9,120 nt of DNA from Spirochaetia bacterium (GCA_025997875.1 BNVE01000151.1:1-9120), one strand, 5' to 3'. Numbered from the stretch's first letter, positions 1 through 6,798 are shown. Made by a program: numbers and translations. Notes: generated by a model from the letters alone, not told the origin.

Positions 1-1046
1 TGAAAAAACGGGTAAAAACATCCAAAAAGAAACGGCCAAGCAACCGCCAGGGAAAGCTGGTCTACGGTCCGGACTTTGTAAAAGTCTTACGGGATATCTG
101 GCAATTTTTCTGGTATAAATGCGGAAAGTACCTTGCCCCGTTTATGCAAGAAACTATGCCCTATCTTGAGGCAAGCAAGGAACCGGACTTTCACCTCACC
201 CCTGAAATCAAGCAAAAACTACTCAAAATCAGCCCCGCGACTATCGACCGGAAACTCAAGAGCGAGCGGGCAAAATTGCAGATACGGGGCATCAGCGGCA
301 CCCGATGCGGCGAGGCAGCCCTCATTAAGCAGATACCCATTCGGACGCACTACAGCCCCGCTGAGAGCACTACACCGGGCTATTTCCAAACTGATACGGT
401 GCATCATTGCGGTGATAATGACTCAGGCGAGTTCAATCTGACCCTCACCGTTACCGATGTTGCTTCCGGATGGTCTGAATTCCGCGCTTTACGCAATAAA
501 GCACATAAATGGACCCTTGAAGGCCTCCAAAACGTCCATTCCACCCTCCCTTTTGCCATGATTGAGCTTCATAGCGACAATGGCAGTGAGTTCATAAATT
601 ACGACACTTTGAACTGGTGGAAAATCACCAAAACCCTCGATTTGTCCCGCAGCCGTTCCCGTCACAAAAATGATAATTGCTACGCCGAACAGAAAAACAA
701 CGCCTTCGTCAGAAATTATATCGGTTATTACCGCCTCGACACGGATGCGGAACTTGCCGCTCTGGGGCGGGTCTATGCGGCGCTCTGCCCACTGCTCAAC
801 TGCTTCATCCCAAACAAGAAACTCATCAGTAAAACTACTATCGGATCAAAAACGGTCAAGAACTATGACCGCCCTAAAACCCCGTATCAACGCCTCTTGG
901 AATCCACTCATCTCGCCGACGAGGAGAGGGCCCGGTTGATCGCTTTTAAGGAACTGTACAATCCGGTCGTTTTACAGCAAGCTGTTCATCGGGCCGTTAA
1001 CTCCATGTTGGCCGCCCACCAAGCCAAGCTTCGTACCATGGCTTAA
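1..1046 (+). CDS. IS transposase, rve/DDE integrase type, 5' end outside the window
   Basis: The reading frame is already open at base 3 and has no stop back to the window edge, so the gene starts upstream; the ATG at 144 is internal. A basic stretch (KKRVKTSKKKRPSNR) opens the visible part. It is followed by a helical, probably DNA-binding segment around the LLKISPATIDRKLK motif. The RNase H-like catalytic domain then follows. The presumed triad is Asp in YFQTDTVHH (codon 393-395), Asp in LHSDNGSEF (576-578) and Glu in NDNCYAEQKN (687-689), giving D-60-D-36-E spacing, close to the IS3/IS481/retroviral integrase pattern. The C-terminus (SKTTIGSKTVKNYDRPKTPYQ) looks complete. The stop codon TAA (1044-1046) lies inside the first end repeat. 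The catalytic domain looks intact, so the element may be functional if its left part is. The family assignment is from motif recognition only. Confidence 0.85.
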   Translation, partial: KKRVKTSKKKRPSNRQGKLVYGPDFVKVLRDIWQFFWYKCGKYLAPFMQETMPYLEASKEPDFHLTPEIKQKLLKISPATIDRKLKSERAKLQIRGISGTRCGEAALIKQIPIRTHYSPAESTTPGYFQTDTVHHCGDNDSGEFNLTLTVTDVASGWSEFRALRNKAHKWTLEGLQNVHSTLPFAMIELHSDNGSEFINYDTLNWWKITKTLDLSRSRSRHKNDNCYAEQKNNAFVRNYIGYYRLDTDAELAALGRVYAALCPLLNCFIPNKKLISKTTIGSKTVKNYDRPKTPYQRLLESTHLADEERARLIAFKELYNPVVLQQAVHRAVNSMLAAHQAKLRTMA

Positions 1047-1106
1047 AGGTACATTTTTGAAATGAGGCACCCATAGCTGAAAGGTACATTTCTAAATGAG
1101 GCACCA
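1041..1106 (+). repeat. Two tandem ~30-bp IS end repeats
   Basis: Copy A spans 1041-1071 and copy B 1076-1105. Both read GCT(T/G)AAAGGTACATTT, then a short variable core, then AAATGAGGCACC. Copy B is one base shorter in the core. They start 35 bp apart, a little over three helical turns, which would put two bound proteins on a similar face. They are probably transposase-binding sites at the element's right end. Copy A includes the transposase stop codon. Confidence 0.7.
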
Positions 1107-1208
1107 CGTTAGGGTTTAAACTCGGCAGGGTCCCTCCGGAGACGACCCCTTCGTTCACCCGTCCTCGATCATGCAAAGCATAGGTTGATGAAAATTTCTT
1201 GCCTAACC

Positions 1209-1249
1209 TTGCAGAAGGCCGCGAAAACGGAGTATATTAAACCCAGAGG
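1209..1249 (+). promoter_or_regulatory. Candidate promoter and RBS of the toxin-antitoxin module
   Basis: A -35-like TTGCAG (1209-1214) and a -10-like TATATT (1233-1238) are separated by 18 bp. They are followed by AGAGG (1245-1249) six bases before the ATG at 1256. The leader would be very short (about 10 bases). In 1107-1208 I see no gene, only the 8-bp palindrome CTCCGGAG at 1134-1141. No obvious operator dyad overlaps the promoter, although autoregulation by the antitoxin or complex is usual for such modules. Confidence 0.4.
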
Positions 1250-1255
1250 CGTTCT

Positions 1256-1522
1256 ATGTCTGATACATTCCAATACACGGTTACCCTTCCCCGGTCGGTA
1301 AAGCCCTATCTGCCTAATCCCGAGCTGGATACGAAGCTGCTTATAGCGGTTGAATTATACCAGGGCGGGTCTGTAAGTATTGGCAGGGCCGCCGAGATTT
1401 CCGGTATCGGAAGATATGCCTTTGAAACATACCTGTCGGAGCGTAAAATTCCCATTTCAAACCTCACCTTTGAACAGGTAATGGCTGATGCAGCATCGAT
1501 TAAGGAACTACGAGGCAAGTAG
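1256..1522 (+). CDS. UPF0175-family antitoxin of a type II toxin-antitoxin pair
   Basis: The 88-residue product has a short N-terminal strand region (FQYTVTLPRSVKPYL). Then comes the helix-turn-helix-like core typical of UPF0175 proteins: KLLIAVELYQGGSVSIGRAAEISGIGRYAFETYLSERKIPI, residues 27-67. The matching pattern in the family is A-x-x-LY-x-x-G-x-x-S-x-G-x-A-A-x-x-x-G. These proteins commonly sit directly before DUF3368/PIN-like toxins, exactly as here. The role is inferred: bind and neutralise the downstream nuclease and probably repress the shared promoter. The start is set by AGAGG six bases before the ATG. Its stop TAG shares the base G1522 with the toxin's GTG start, giving translational coupling that would help keep antitoxin in excess. 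Confidence 0.75.
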   Translation: MSDTFQYTVTLPRSVKPYLPNPELDTKLLIAVELYQGGSVSIGRAAEISGIGRYAFETYLSERKIPISNLTFEQVMADAASIKELRGK

Positions 1523-1998
1523 TGCTTATCGTTGCAGACACCGGCCCCCTCATTTCCCTGGCAGTAATTGGACAGCTTGATCTTCTGGACGCACTGTTTT
1601 TCCAGGTGGTTATTCCCGAAGCAGTATGGCTAGAGCTTGAAACACTCATTGAGGATCAGGGCATTCCTGAAGTCAGTCGTTTTCGGGACAAGGTGATGCC
1701 GGTTTCCCATTATCAGGAAATTAACCCCGATCTTGGCCCGGGTGAAAAAGAGGCAATCATCCTTTATGATGAAATTCAGGCTGATCGCCTCCTTATTGAA
1801 GACAATGGCGCCCGGTTGTTTGCCGAAGCCAGGGGCATCCATTGCATTGGGACCCTGGGCATGCTCATAGAAGCCAAAAACGAGGGCTTAATGCCGGCTC
1901 TCCGCCCTTTTTTTGCAGAACTGATTGCCAAAAACCGATATTTCGCTTTATCCCTGCTAAACCGTATTCTTGTCCTCAACTCCGAACAGCCTTTATAA
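1522..1998 (+). CDS. DUF3368-family PIN-like toxin (putative ribonuclease)
   Basis: The 158-residue product begins from a GTG start with CGAGG (1511-1515) six bases upstream, inside the antitoxin gene. It shows the acidic residues expected of a PIN-like metal-dependent nuclease: Asp6 in VADTGPLISLA, Glu38 in EAVWLELE, Glu75/Glu77 in LGPGEKEAI, and Asp94 in LIEDNGARLFAEARG. The GTLGMLIEAKNEGL segment near 113-126 is also characteristic of DUF3368. The length matches the family. PIN-type toxins usually cleave RNA and stop growth when the antitoxin is lost; the target here is unknown. Expression depends on the antitoxin gene through the one-base stop/start overlap. The stop is 13 bases from the stop of the convergent hydrolase gene, with no room for a separate terminator between them. 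No key residue appears to be missing. Confidence 0.75.
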   Translation: MLIVADTGPLISLAVIGQLDLLDALFFQVVIPEAVWLELETLIEDQGIPEVSRFRDKVMPVSHYQEINPDLGPGEKEAIILYDEIQADRLLIEDNGARLFAEARGIHCIGTLGMLIEAKNEGLMPALRPFFAELIAKNRYFALSLLNRILVLNSEQPL

Positions 1999-2011
1999 AT
2001 GCTGCCCCATA

Positions 2012-3043
2012 TTATTTTTGGAACACATTTGTACAGTCCAGGAGCGACACGGCGCACCATAATACCGGCGCCTGCCCGTGATAATCACCGGTAATACGCG
2101 GACGCTTATAGTAATGTTCTTTGTTTTTTCCGGCCGCAGTACCGGCGCAGACTTCAGTTATGTCCCCGGATGTGTTGATGTGCGCGCATAACGCATCCCA
2201 GCCTCTTGCCGCACTGCCGGTGAATGATGAAGCTGAAAGCCATCCGTGTTTTATACCGGTAATCAGTGCATAAACAAACATTGCGGTACAGGAAGATTCG
2301 TCCCAACATGCATCATCGTCAATAAGCTGCTTCCACATGCCGCCGGAACTTTGATAAGCCTTGAGATTCTCCATCATGAGACAATAGGCGTTAAGTATGG
2401 TACGATAATGCGGATTGTCACGGGGCAGTATACACAGTATATCTGCCATAGCCCACGCCATCCAGCCATTTGCCCGTCCCCAATAAAACGGGGAATCCGG
2501 TGTATGAAAGAACAAGCCGCCAGGGCGCTGTAAACGGTCAAGATACAGTACCATTTCATGGGCAGTCCGTTCAATATATGCGGGATCATTGGTAATGCGG
2601 AAGCCCTGAGTTTGTACGCTGCCTATCATGTACATGTCATCCATCCAAAACCGTGTTTGCCAGGTATAGCCGTTATGTGCAAAACGTTTTTGTTCCTCCG
2701 TTGCGTCTGCGGGAAGCTGCCATTGTGTGTCGGCATACTCAAGCCCCATCTTTTTATAACGTTCATCCCCGGTAATCCGGTACAGCTCCAGGGGCAGGCA
2801 ACCAAACATATTAAAATCGACATGGTTCTTGCGGGGGAGCAGCTGTTTTTCGGCATCGAACAAAGGGGCGAAACGCGCAATAAGGTTTGTAACAAGCGCG
2901 TCATTTTTTGTTACCGAGGCAAAACGGAGCGCCCCATACCAGGTAATTACTTCCGCATAATGTATGGTATCATCGTACAAAAGATGTGGTGTTTGCAAAA
3001 AGCGTTCCCCAAGGAGAACGCCGATTGCCGATGCGTTTGTCAT
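2012..3043 (-). CDS. GH105 family hydrolase (unsaturated rhamnogalacturonyl/glucuronyl hydrolase, YteR/YesR-like)
   Basis: The 343-residue product matches the (alpha/alpha)6-barrel GH105/GH88 group by several motifs: HVDFNMFGCLPLELYRITGDERYKK (74-98), TRFWMDDMYMIGS (130-142, holding the Asp135/Asp136 pair where the family's general acid lies), YWGRANGWMAWAMADIL (187-203), ESSCTAMFVYALITGIKHGWL (249-269) and the C-terminal GDYHGQAPVLWCAVSLL (319-335). Family members remove the 4,5-unsaturated uronic acid that lyases leave on pectin or related oligosaccharides. No signal peptide is visible, so it should act in the cytoplasm on imported sugars. The ATG lies only 5 bases after the upstream permease stop and has no clear Shine-Dalgarno, so translation probably depends on coupling. 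The order (importer first, hydrolase last) supports a role in uronide catabolism. The exact substrate cannot be read from sequence. Confidence 0.85.
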   Translation of the reverse strand: MTNASAIGVLLGERFLQTPHLLYDDTIHYAEVITWYGALRFASVTKNDALVTNLIARFAPLFDAEKQLLPRKNHVDFNMFGCLPLELYRITGDERYKKMGLEYADTQWQLPADATEEQKRFAHNGYTWQTRFWMDDMYMIGSVQTQGFRITNDPAYIERTAHEMVLYLDRLQRPGGLFFHTPDSPFYWGRANGWMAWAMADILCILPRDNPHYRTILNAYCLMMENLKAYQSSGGMWKQLIDDDACWDESSCTAMFVYALITGIKHGWLSASSFTGSAARGWDALCAHINTSGDITEVCAGTAAGKNKEHYYKRPRITGDYHGQAPVLWCAVSLLDCTNVFQK

Positions 3044-3048
3044 CGAAT

Positions 3049-3891
3049 TTATTTTAACCCCGTGGTAACGATCCCTTCGACAAAGTATTTCTGCGCGCCG
3101 GCAAAAATAATGGCGCAGGGCAAAATGGAAAGAATGGACATGGCAAACATCTGCCCCCAGGGGGTAACCGCCGAGTTATCGGTGAACATCCGCAGCGCCA
3201 GGGTCACGGTGTATTTACCGATACTGTTTACATAGATAAGCTGATTCAAAAAATCGTCCCAACTCCAGATAAAGGAGAAAATTCCCACCGTAAAAAGCGC
3301 GGGCTTGCAATTGGGGATGATGATCCGGAAAAACTGCCCGAAGAATCCGCAGCCGTCCACCAGGGCGGCCTCGTCCAGTTCCTTGGGAATTCCCCGCATA
3401 AACTGGATCAACAGATAGATTGAAAAGGCCCCGCTTACCTGGGCAAAGAAGGCCGGCACGGTCAGAGGTAAATAGGAATCGCCCCAGCCGAATTTGACAA
3501 AAAGGATGTACCGGGGGATCAAAAGAATTTGCCCCGGCAAAAGGAGGGTGCCGATGACCAGGGAGAAGAGCAGGTTCTTCCCCCGGAAGCGTAGCCGCGC
3601 AAAGGGATAGGCCGTCAGGGACGCGCTGATGACGGTGCCCATCACAATAAGCAGGGAAATGAGAAAGGAATTCCTGAAAAATTCCCCAAAGTTATGTCCC
3701 GGAACGGATTTCCAGCCATTGGAATAATTTTCGAACATCCAACGCCGGGGGAATAGGGCGGCCACGTCAAAAATTTCGTCATTGGCCTGGAAGCTGGACA
3801 GGAACATCCAGATGATGGGATAGAGCATTCCCAACGCCAAAGCGATAAGCAGAAGATGCCGTATAAAAAACCTGGCAGGTGTTTCCTGCAT
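3049..3891 (-). CDS. Carbohydrate ABC transporter permease, MalG-type (CUT1)
   Basis: The 280-residue inner-membrane protein has an N-terminal membrane segment (HLLLIALALGMLYPIIWMFL, about 12-31). About five further hydrophobic segments follow. The EAA loop that contacts the ATPase is DEAALVDGCGFFGQFFRIIIP at about 173-193. The C-terminus GAQKYFVEGIVTTGLK is typical of MalG-like subunits. Length and topology are normal for CUT1 permeases. It should form a heterodimer with the permease encoded just upstream and pass sugars from the binding protein to the cytoplasm. The start ATG at 3891 is preceded by AAGGAG, which overlaps the upstream gene's stop codon; the gap is 12 bases. No damage is visible. 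Confidence 0.92.
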   Translation of the reverse strand: MQETPARFFIRHLLLIALALGMLYPIIWMFLSSFQANDEIFDVAALFPRRWMFENYSNGWKSVPGHNFGEFFRNSFLISLLIVMGTVISASLTAYPFARLRFRGKNLLFSLVIGTLLLPGQILLIPRYILFVKFGWGDSYLPLTVPAFFAQVSGAFSIYLLIQFMRGIPKELDEAALVDGCGFFGQFFRIIIPNCKPALFTVGIFSFIWSWDDFLNQLIYVNSIGKYTVTLALRMFTDNSAVTPWGQMFAMSILSILPCAIIFAGAQKYFVEGIVTTGLK

Positions 3892-3903
3892 AATGTTCTC
3901 CTT

Positions 3904-4797
3904 TTATCCTTCGTTGGCGTAGAAAACCCAGAATTTGGAAGTGGCGAACACAATGCCCGTAATGCCGGCAATGAGCAGGAACAGGACCCAGGACATGGCC
4001 GATGAATAGCCTATCCTCATGCCGCCGTTAAAGACTTCCATGTAGATATGCTGAACGGTAAACAGGGTTTCGTTGATGGGCCCGCCGTGGGTAATAACAT
4101 ACCCTTGGGTAAAGGCCTGGAAGCCGCCGATCAACTGGAGTACCAGATTGAACTGGATCACCGAAGAGAGCATCGGCAGGGTGATGGCTCCGAAACAGCG
4201 AAGCGGCCCCGCACCGTCTATCTTTGCCGCTTCGTATAATTCGTTGGGGATGTTTTTCAACCCCGCAATGAAAATAACCATGGACGAACCAAACTGCCAC
4301 ACCGCCAGAATAATCAGGATGTTCAAGGCGTAGGCGGGTTCACCCAGCCAGGCCTTGGGGGTTATGCCGAAGAGGCCGGCGAACTGGCTTACAATCCCTT
4401 CTTTGGCGAAGAGCTGTTTCCACATAATCGCCACCGCGACGCTGCTGCCAATCAGGGACGGGATATAATAGGCGGTCCGGTAAAAGGTGGCGCCCTTTTT
4501 CAGAATCAGCGCCAGAAGCAGGGCAAAGGCAAGTTTAAGGGGAACCCCTACCAGGGCATACTGGGTGGTAACCTGGAGGGATTTGATAAAGTTCCGGTCA
4601 CGGGTGAACATCCGCACAAAGTTGTCGAGGCCGTTAAAACTCCCGCCCATAAGACGGGAGTTGGTAAAGGCCAACACGAGGGATGTGATAAACGGGTAGG
4701 CAAAAAACACCAACATCCCGATTATCCAGGGGAGCAGGAAGGTATAAGCCGCCGCTTCTTCTTTAAATGTCATTGAAGCAAAATAATTCTTTTTCAT
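3904..4797 (-). CDS. Carbohydrate ABC transporter permease, MalF/UgpA-type (CUT1)
   Basis: The 297-residue inner-membrane protein has the usual opening of a short cytoplasmic N-terminus and a first membrane helix (YTFLLPWIIGMLVFFAYPF, about 18-36). Then comes the periplasmic sequence FTNSRLMGGSFNGLDNFVRMF and the segment RTAYYIPSLIGSSVAVAIMWKQLF (107-130). The EAA loop is ELYEAAKIDGAGPLRCFGAITLP, about 187-209. These are standard CUT1 features. The ATG at 4797 has an AGGAAGG-type Shine-Dalgarno seven bases upstream (minus strand), and the gene begins 24 bases after the binding-protein stop. It is the partner of the downstream MalG-type permease. The periplasmic ligand is inferred from the linked GH105 gene and not from this protein. 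Confidence 0.92.
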   Translation of the reverse strand: MKKNYFASMTFKEEAAAYTFLLPWIIGMLVFFAYPFITSLVLAFTNSRLMGGSFNGLDNFVRMFTRDRNFIKSLQVTTQYALVGVPLKLAFALLLALILKKGATFYRTAYYIPSLIGSSVAVAIMWKQLFAKEGIVSQFAGLFGITPKAWLGEPAYALNILIILAVWQFGSSMVIFIAGLKNIPNELYEAAKIDGAGPLRCFGAITLPMLSSVIQFNLVLQLIGGFQAFTQGYVITHGGPINETLFTVQHIYMEVFNGGMRIGYSSAMSWVLFLLIAGITGIVFATSKFWVFYANEG

Positions 4798-4821
4798 GCT
4801 ATACCTTCCTTACGGTCATCC

Positions 4822-6138
4822 TCAGGGCAGGGCGTCTTTTACGTATTCTTCAAAACGCTGGCCCGCCTGCTGGGGGGTAATGCGTCCAAAGGCAACTTCC
4901 GCTCCGGTGGCCATCATGTGGGTTTCGTCCCAAATATTGCTCACCAGAACCCCGGCGCTGTAGGGGTTAACCGGTTTTGAATAAACCGCGTTGGTAATGG
5001 CAAAGACCTTCTTGTCCACATCGGAAAGGGCGGTGGGGTCCGCCAGCAGGGCTTCGACCTGTTTGCTGGAGGGCAGAACCCCCCGCACGGTCTTGAGGAT
5101 CTTTCCCGCCTCAGGATCGCTGGAAATCCACTGGAGGAAGTCGATGGCCAGGGCCTTGTTTTTGGAACCGGCGTATACCGATTCAATCAGGCCGGGGCGT
5201 GCGCTTACCGCCGCGCCCTTGCCCTTGTGGTTATTGGGGTACTCGATCATCTGGAGGTCATCCTTGGTCTGGCTCTGATACATGGCGAAGGTGCCGCTGG
5301 TATCGAAGGCCAGGAAGGTCTTGCGGGACGCGATGGGAGAATCAATCTGGGAAGAAATAGTCGCCGTTTCCGCCGGAGGCATCAGAACCCCCTTGGGAAC
5401 CTTGTTCCAGTAATCCATGTAGGCGGCAACATCCGCGCCGGTCATAAGGAATTCCTTATCGGTCCAGGGGAAGGGCGGTTCCTTGCCCAGATGGGTGATG
5501 TTCCACACGGGAATAAAGGTTTCCATGGCCTTGACCATCCGGTTATCCACCATGCCGTAGGTTTTTCCGCCGGACTTTTGGTTCACTTCCGCCAGAATTT
5601 TTACCAGATCGTCCCAGGTATAATCCCCGGTGGGCATCTTGATTCCCAGCTCGTCCGCCTGGGTCTTGTTGTAGTAGATCACGTTGGCGTTAAGGGACAA
5701 GTTTACGCCGTACATCTTCCCATTGATGGAACAGGCCTGTGCGACTACCGGGTTGTGGGTGCTCACGTCAATGAGCCCCGTCAGATCCGTCAGCCCGCCG
5801 GTGTCCACATAGATGGGAAGGTCCTCGGCGGACATGGTGAAGATATCAGGGGCGTTGCCTGCGGCGATCTGGGCCAGCATCTTGGTCTGGTACCCATCTA
5901 CGGCGCCGTATTCGGGGATAATTTTTACTCCCGGATGCAGGCTTTCGTAAAACTCGATAGCCTTGATAGTGGCAGTGTTCCGGGTTTCATTCCCCCACCA
6001 GGAAAAACGGATTTCCCCGGAAAGCTGCCCCGGGGCCGCTCCACCGGACTGTTGCTGCTTACCGCCGCCCGCGAACAAACTTGCCGCGGTGAGCGCCATG
6101 ACAAGGACCAGAATCGATCCTTTCTTCGCATTTCTCAT
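4822..6138 (-). CDS. Extracellular sugar-binding protein of the ABC importer (SBP family 1)
   Basis: The 438-residue product has a Sec signal peptide: basic MRNAKK, hydrophobic ILVLVMALTAASLFA, likely cut before GGGKQQQ. There is no lipobox cysteine, so it appears to be secreted and free instead of lipid-anchored. The mature part begins with GEIRFSWWGNETRN and has the family 1 solute-binding pattern (YQTKMLAQIAAGNAPDIF, YYNKTQADELGI, KNKALAIDFLQWISSDPEAGKIL). The start is set by GGAGG (6144-6148, minus strand) five bases before the ATG at 6138. An in-frame TTG at 6150 lies upstream of that ribosome site and would add four residues, so I reject it. It is the first gene of the operon and is probably the most highly translated. 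The ligand is likely an oligosaccharide released from pectin-type polymers, inferred from the GH105 neighbour. Confidence 0.92.
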   Translation of the reverse strand: MRNAKKGSILVLVMALTAASLFAGGGKQQQSGGAAPGQLSGEIRFSWWGNETRNTATIKAIEFYESLHPGVKIIPEYGAVDGYQTKMLAQIAAGNAPDIFTMSAEDLPIYVDTGGLTDLTGLIDVSTHNPVVAQACSINGKMYGVNLSLNANVIYYNKTQADELGIKMPTGDYTWDDLVKILAEVNQKSGGKTYGMVDNRMVKAMETFIPVWNITHLGKEPPFPWTDKEFLMTGADVAAYMDYWNKVPKGVLMPPAETATISSQIDSPIASRKTFLAFDTSGTFAMYQSQTKDDLQMIEYPNNHKGKGAAVSARPGLIESVYAGSKNKALAIDFLQWISSDPEAGKILKTVRGVLPSSKQVEALLADPTALSDVDKKVFAITNAVYSKPVNPYSAGVLVSNIWDETHMMATGAEVAFGRITPQQAGQRFEEYVKDALP

Positions 6139-6200
6139 ACTTTCCTCCAAGATAAATTATCTTATAGAATATTAATGGAAAAATGTATCTGTGCCTACCA

Positions 6201-6246
6201 ATTATTGCGGATAATACATCAAAAATTGCTCATTATTTCGAATAAT
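6201..6246. promoter_or_regulatory. Two matching dyad sites, candidate operator of the sugar operon
   Basis: ATTATTGCGGATAAT (6201-6215) and ATTATTTCGAATAAT (6232-6246) agree at 13 of 15 positions. Each is partly self-complementary: 5-bp arms in the first, 7-bp arms CATTATT/AATAATG around TCG in the second. Their centres are 31 bp apart, about three helical turns, so a regulator could bind both on one face. They lie 63-108 bases upstream of the binding-protein start. The regulator is unknown and no regulator gene is in the window. Confidence 0.4.
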
Positions 6247-6257
6247 GCTTAAAGGAT

Positions 6258-6282
6258 GTATTTTTTACAGTATAAAAAATAC
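6258..6282. repeat. AT-rich perfect palindrome, 10-bp arms
   Basis: The left arm GTATTTTTTA (6258-6267) and right arm TAAAAAATAC (6273-6282) are perfectly complementary around a 5-base loop. On the minus strand it contains TATACT (6274-6269), a possible -10 for the sugar operon, but no good -35 lies at the right distance. It could be a regulator site or part of the promoter. As a terminator it would be weak, since its stem has only one G-C pair. Confidence 0.4.
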
Positions 6283-6420
6283 GGCACATAACCAAGCCGT
6301 CGGGGAACCCTTGTGTCAAAATTTTACCTTCATTTCATGCCTTAAAACTACTGCAAAATGACTTTTCCGACAGTCTCAACATTCGCTTACGCTACGCCGC
6401 AATAGCGACCTTGGCAGGTT
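6283..6420. other. Intergenic stretch between the sugar operon leader and the IS66 end
   Basis: I see no convincing gene, RNA or terminator here. A consensus -35 TTGACA is present on the minus strand (6319-6314) but lacks a -10 at normal spacing. A 5-bp ACGGC/GCCGT dyad spans 6281-6300. The last eight bases before the element, GGCAGGTT (6413-6420), do not match the eight bases beyond the other end. Confidence 0.5.
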
Positions 6421-6439
6421 GTAAACGTCAAAAGCGCCC
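6421..6439 (+). repeat. IS66 left terminal inverted repeat
   Basis: GTAAACGTCAAAAGCG followed by CCC matches the complement of 8775-8793 at 18 of 19 positions, with the first 16 identical. The only mismatch is at 6437. Confidence 0.88.
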
Positions 6440-6501
6440 CACCTTATAAAAAAACAGTCACGGCCCTAAACTTCCGGGAATCAAATTTTTCGGAGGCGAA
6501 A

Positions 6502-6798
6502 ATGAAGCGTTACAGCGAAGAGGAGAAGCGGATGTGGGTGGAGGACTGGAAGGAAAGCGGAAAGGGCCGGTACACCTACGCAAAAAGGAACGGCCTAAAC
6601 CCGGCAACCTTAAAGAACTGGGTGAAAGAAGCCGAGGGGCCCCAGGATTTCGTGGAAATAAAGCCCCCAATGCCCGTTCCCATGGGATGCGTGCCGGAAA
6701 TCCTCATAGAAAAAGGGGACATCAGGGTTCACATCCCGGTAGCCATCAACCGGCAGGATTTGCGTGCGGTTATCCAAAGTCTGGGATGGCAACTATGA
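6502..6798 (+). CDS. tnpA: IS66 accessory protein TnpA
   Basis: The 98-residue product begins MKRYSEEEKRMWVEDWKESGKGRYTYAKRNGLNPATLKNWV. This is the helix-turn-helix DNA-binding region (about 1-40) of the IS66 TnpA / Tnp_8-like group, related to IS3-type OrfA. The C-terminal part (EILIEKGDIRVHIPVAINRQDLRAVIQSLGW) is the typical TnpA tail, a strand-rich segment ending in a short helix. The start is supported by GGAGG (6492-6496) five bases before the ATG. It is the first of three genes, 80 bases inside the left inverted repeat, and overlaps tnpB by ATGA. It looks intact, unlike the two genes after it. In IS66 elements TnpA is needed for transposition, but its biochemical role is poorly defined. 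Confidence 0.88.
   Translation: MKRYSEEEKRMWVEDWKESGKGRYTYAKRNGLNPATLKNWVKEAEGPQDFVEIKPPMPVPMGCVPEILIEKGDIRVHIPVAINRQDLRAVIQSLGWQL

Larger units (their letters stand above)
1..1106 (+). mobile_element. Right-hand part of a DDE (rve-type) insertion sequence
   Basis: This stretch carries a transposase gene followed at once by two tandem copies of a ~30-bp sequence, as expected for the 3' end of an insertion sequence. The left end lies outside the window. I place the outer boundary near 1106, at the end of the second repeat copy, but cannot fix it without the other terminus. The organisation (integrase-like transposase with multiple subterminal repeats containing GGTACATTT and TGAGGCA) resembles integrase-type elements I recall from gut and sediment bacteria. 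The family name (IS481-like or an unclassified group) is uncertain. Confidence 0.75.

Noticed and set aside
133..441. Plus-strand 102-codon frame overlapping the transposase
   Set aside because: It is a shadow of the rve transposase, whose catalytic motifs are clear in the other frame.
1188..1260. Small peptide gene beginning at ATG 1188
   Set aside because: It has about 25 codons, no Shine-Dalgarno, and covers the promoter region of the antitoxin.
2558..3235. Plus-strand open frame of 225 codons opposite the GH105 and permease genes
   Set aside because: It spans the junction of two well-supported minus-strand genes and has no family motif.
6139..6150. TTG start at 6150 for the binding protein, adding four residues
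   Set aside because: The GGAGG ribosome site lies inside that extension and is correctly spaced only for the ATG at 6138.
5227..6252. Long plus-strand open frame (341 codons) opposite the binding-protein gene
   Set aside because: It is antisense to a clear sugar-binding protein with signal peptide and Shine-Dalgarno, has no recognisable motif, and is a by-product of the codon pattern of that gene.
6258..6282. Intrinsic terminator
   Set aside because: The stem is almost all A-T and would be unstable, and no gene ends just before it on either strand.
6314..6319. Minus-strand promoter at the consensus -35 TTGACA
   Set aside because: No acceptable -10 occurs 16-18 bp downstream; the nearest candidate, TTATGT, is 22 bp away.
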